From Micavibrio sp. UBA1664 (GTDB lineage Bacteria; Pseudomonadota; Alphaproteobacteria; Micavibrionales; UBA1664): DNA of 7,546 nucleotides. The first letter of the stretch is position 1. Every line of letters starts with the position of its first letter. The position numbers and the translations under genes were made by a program. The notes below the pieces were generated by a model. It was not told the DNA's origin and did not search any database. It saw only the letters and a list, made by a program, of their open reading frames with translations. Shown here piece by piece: positions 5,716 to 7,546 of the stretch. The stretch is taken from assembly GCA_002320485.1 (NCBI GenBank), contig DCKW01000080.1:1375-8920 (forward strand), written 5' to 3'.

Positions 5716-6285
5716 ATGGCTAGACAAGATCAAGCACAACAAAGAGATCAAGACCAGGAAGGCCCGGAGCTTCAGGAGCGTCTGGTCGCCGTTAACCGCG
5801 TTGCGAAAGTGGTTAAAGGCGGACGTCGTTTCGGTTTTGCCGCACTGATGATTGTCGGTGACGGTAAAGGCCGCGTCGGTTTCGGTACAGGTAAAGCCAA
5901 GGAAGTGCCTGAGGCAATTCGTAAAGCGACGGAAGACGCCAAGCGTAACATGATCCGTGTTCCATTGCGTGAAGGTCGCACAATCCACCACGATATTACC
6001 GGCCGTTACGGTGCGGGTCGTGTGGTTTTGAGAGCCGCGCCTTCAGGAACGGGTATTATTGGCGGGGGTCCGATGCGTGCGATTTTCGAAGCGTTGGGCG
6101 TTCAGGACATCGTGTCAAAATCTAACGGTACTGCAAACCCGCACAACATGGTTCGTGCTACGTTGGAAGCATTGAAAAATATTCAAAACCCACGTCAAAT
6201 TGCCGCACGTCGCGGTAAAAAAGTCGGTGACGTGATTGCCAACCGCGAAGTTATGCCTGGTGCGGTTGCCGGAATTGAGGAGTAG
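5716..6285 (+). CDS. rpsE: 30S ribosomal protein S5
   Basis: S5 helps form the mRNA entry channel and influences decoding accuracy; mutations in its N-terminal loop give spectinomycin resistance in E. coli. The product has 189 residues. A Gln/Asp/Glu-rich leader of about 18 residues precedes the dsRBD-like domain with LVAVNRVAKVVKGGRRFGF (23-41) and GDGKGRVGFGTGKAKEVPEA. The C-terminal domain has APSGTGIIGGGPMRAIFE, then VSKSNGTANPHNMVRATLEA. The loop VAKVVKGGRRF appears of normal type. AAAGGA lies 11-12 bases before ATG 5716. Next to it, rpmD starts five bases after the stop, so the two are tightly linked. Confidence 0.97.
   Translation: MARQDQAQQRDQDQEGPELQERLVAVNRVAKVVKGGRRFGFAALMIVGDGKGRVGFGTGKAKEVPEAIRKATEDAKRNMIRVPLREGRTIHHDITGRYGAGRVVLRAAPSGTGIIGGGPMRAIFEALGVQDIVSKSNGTANPHNMVRATLEALKNIQNPRQIAARRGKKVGDVIANREVMPGAVAGIEE
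6277..6282 (+). promoter_or_regulatory. Ribosome binding site supporting the long rpmD start
   Basis: GAGGAG at the very end of rpsE lies eight bases before ATG 6291. No ATG, GTG or TTG in the rpmD frame occurs between that start and the conserved L30 core, so the N-terminal extension must be translated if L30 is made. Confidence 0.85.
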
Positions 6286-6290
6286 GATTT

Positions 6291-6626
6291 ATGGCTGAAG
6301 AAAAAAAGACACCTGCCAAAAAGGCGGAAACTGCGAAAAAGGCTCCTGCAAAGACTGCTGCTCCTAAAAAGGAGACGAAGGCTGTTGCAAAACCTGCGGC
6401 TGAGAAAAAAGCATCCGCTCCTAAAGCCAAAAAGGCATCAGGAAAAACAATCACTGTTCGTCAAATCGGTTCGCCGGTTGGCCGTCCGGTTGTACAACGT
6501 CAGACATTGATCGGTTTGGGATTAAACAAAATGCATAAAACACGTACGTTGGAAGATACACCTTCCGTGCGGGGCATGGTTCGTTCAATTCCTCACCTGG
6601 TTGTAATTGTAGAAGATGCCGCTTAA
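6291..6626 (+). CDS. rpmD: 50S ribosomal protein L30 with long Lys/Ala/Pro-rich N-terminal extension
   Basis: L30 is a small surface protein of the 50S subunit. The core is residues 52-111: KTITVRQIGSPVGRP, then RQTLIGLGLNKMHKTRTLED, then TPSVRGMVRSIPHLVVIVED, a clear alphaproteobacterial L30. Bacterial L30 usually has about 60 residues, but this protein has 111. The first 51 residues (bases 6291-6443) are almost only Lys, Ala, Pro, Glu and Thr, with KKAPAK- and AAPKKE-type units. The start is supported by GAGGAG eight bases upstream, and no alternative start exists before the core. The extension resembles the tails of L29 and S17 in the same cluster, though at the opposite end of the protein. 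It is probably disordered and strongly basic; its role is unknown. A phased A AAA AAG heptamer lies near the start (6302-6308). Confidence 0.93.
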   Translation: MAEEKKTPAKKAETAKKAPAKTAAPKKETKAVAKPAAEKKASAPKAKKASGKTITVRQIGSPVGRPVVQRQTLIGLGLNKMHKTRTLEDTPSVRGMVRSIPHLVVIVEDAA

Positions 6627-6649
6627 AGCATCTCAATACGGAGATTAAA

Positions 6650-7159
6650 ATGAAATTAAATGAAATTGCACCAAAAGAAGGATCCATTAAAGAGCGCCGT
6701 CGTGTCGGTCGCGGTATCGGTTCCGGTATGGGGAAAACATCTTCCAAGGGTCAAAAAGGTCAAAAGGCTCGCTCCGGCGTGGCAATTAAAGGATTTGAAG
6801 GCGGTCAAATGCCTTTGTATCAGCGCCTGCCTAAGCGTGGTTTTAACGCCCGTGTGAAAAATGATTACGCTGAAATCAACCTGGGTAAATTGCAACAATT
6901 TATCGATGCCAAGAAACTGGATGTAAAGGGCACTGTAGACGAGGCTGCCTTGGTTAAGGCGGGACTGGTTCGCCGCGCGAAAAACGGTATCCGTTTGCTC
7001 GGCACAGGCGAATTGAAATCCAAAATTACACTTAATATTTCCGGCGCGACAAAGGCAGCCACGGAAGCGGTCGAAAAGGCCGGCGGCAAGGTCGAGATTA
7101 TTGATAAATCAGTGGCCCCCGTTCAACGTAAAAAGCCGAAATCAGATGGTTCAATGTAA
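6650..7159 (+). CDS. rplO: 50S ribosomal protein L15
   Basis: L15 is an assembly protein that threads a basic N-terminal extension into 23S rRNA. The product has 169 residues, somewhat longer than E. coli (144), as is common in alphaproteobacteria. Hallmarks: MKLNEIAPKEGSIKERRRVG, then GRGIGSGMGKTSSKGQKGQK and GFEGGQMPLYQRLPKRGF; the C-terminal half has LVKAGLVRRAKNGIRLLGTGEL and KAGGKVEIID. The end, APVQRKKPKSDGSM, is a short basic tail. CGGAGA (6639-6644) precedes ATG 6650. In most bacteria secY follows rplO in the same operon; here a strong terminator follows instead. Confidence 0.97.
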   Translation: MKLNEIAPKEGSIKERRRVGRGIGSGMGKTSSKGQKGQKARSGVAIKGFEGGQMPLYQRLPKRGFNARVKNDYAEINLGKLQQFIDAKKLDVKGTVDEAALVKAGLVRRAKNGIRLLGTGELKSKITLNISGATKAATEAVEKAGGKVEIIDKSVAPVQRKKPKSDGSM

Positions 7160-7184
7160 TTAGACATTATAGAGTTATAAGAAT

Positions 7185-7217
7185 AAAATCCCGCAACCTC
7201 CTTAGCGGGATTTTTTT
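7185..7217 (+). terminator. Rho-independent terminator after rplO
   Basis: AAAATCCCGC (7185-7194) pairs with GCGGGATTTT (7205-7214), ten base pairs with a ten-base loop, and runs into seven T residues (7211-7217). It lies 25 bases after the rplO stop and would close the transcript of the ribosomal cluster. Confidence 0.93.
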
Positions 7218-7218
7218 A

Positions 7219-7246
7219 TTGACTTATCACAATTAAAATTTATGGT
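7219..7246 (+). promoter_or_regulatory. Promoter-like site for the downstream membrane protein gene
   Basis: TTGACT (7219-7224), five of six matches to the -35 consensus, begins just after the terminator T-tract. TATGGT (7241-7246) follows after a 16-base spacer and matches four of six -10 positions. Transcription would start near 7253, leaving a very short leader to the Shine-Dalgarno sequence AAGAGGAGA (7254-7262). Confidence 0.5.
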
Positions 7247-7266
7247 AAGTTTTAAGAGGAGATATT

Positions 7267-7546
7267 ATGAAATTAACGCAAGAGTTTAAAGACGTTTGTA
7301 AAGTTGTATTTGTAACGGCGGCAGGATTGGCAAGTGTGGGTTTTACTGCTACTGCTGCATATGTGGCCCCCCAAGAGGCAGGGTTTCTTATTATTGCTGG
7401 TGGTGGCTTAGGGCTATCAATGGGGTTTTATACAGCCAACAATGGCCATGATGCATGGCGCCGCTTTTCAAAAAATAATTATAGGGTTCGTAAAAAAGAG
7501 GGTGACGGGGTTATATATCAATCTGTACGTCGTCAGAGTATTTTGG
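7267..7546 (+). CDS. Hypothetical two-helix membrane protein (3' end outside window)
   Basis: I do not recognise this gene. The frame is open from ATG 7267 to the window end (93 complete codons). The start has a strong Shine-Dalgarno sequence (AGGAG at 7257-7261, five bases away) and a promoter-like site upstream. The protein starts MKLTQEFKDVCK, then has two hydrophobic stretches: about residues 13-34 (VVFVTAAGLASVGFTATAAYVA) and 38-57 (rich in Gly, Ala, Ile and Leu). A hydrophilic basic part follows, with DAWRRFSKNNYRVRKK (63-78). By the positive-inside pattern this suggests a membrane hairpin with both ends in the cytoplasm. A signal peptide is less likely because the second helix follows at once. 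It occupies the place where secY is normally found and is not SecY. No function can be assigned. Confidence 0.65.
   Translation, partial: MKLTQEFKDVCKVVFVTAAGLASVGFTATAAYVAPQEAGFLIIAGGGLGLSMGFYTANNGHDAWRRFSKNNYRVRKKEGDGVIYQSVRRQSIL

Overview
The window is a ribosomal-protein gene cluster from a bacterium, almost certainly an alphaproteobacterium or a close relative. The evidence is the gene order of the S10-spc region, the HDPM-containing end of S3, the alphaproteobacterial style of the L30 core (IGLGLNKMHKTRTLEDTPSVRG), and the zinc-free 101-residue S14. Base composition looks middling (mid-40s % GC by eye, not computed). The exact order or family cannot be fixed from the sequence alone.

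Layout, all on the + strand. Positions 1-378 hold the C-terminal part of S3 (rpsC), followed at once by a strong rho-independent terminator (399-422). Positions 450-1472 carry a small-conductance mechanosensitive channel (MscS family) gene, a non-ribosomal gene sitting between rpsC and rplP. A promoter-like site at 1492-1521 then precedes a tightly packed run of twelve ribosomal-protein genes plus one more: rplP, rpmC, rpsQ, rplN, rplX, rplE, rpsN, rpsH, rplF, rplR, rpsE, rpmD, rplO (1638-7159). A second strong terminator (7185-7217) follows rplO where secY usually comes. A promoter-like site and a good ribosome binding site then lead into an unrecognised two-helix membrane protein gene that runs off the window (7267-7546).

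How the genes work together: the thirteen genes from rplP to rplO encode components of the 30S and 50S subunits and appear to be one transcription unit, with gaps of -1 to 23 bases and a Shine-Dalgarno sequence before nearly every start. In E. coli the S10/spc operon boundary lies between rpsQ and rplN; here that junction is a 23-base gap with no terminator, while a new boundary (terminator, foreign gene, promoter) lies between rpsC and rplP.

The most unusual feature is that three proteins of the cluster carry the same kind of Lys/Ala/Pro-rich low-complexity tail: L29 (C-terminal), S17 (C-terminal) and L30 (N-terminal, about 51 residues on a roughly 60-residue core). I saw no mobile element, CRISPR array, tRNA, rRNA or obvious defence system. 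No intergenic stretch exceeds 300 bases; the longest is 1473-1637.
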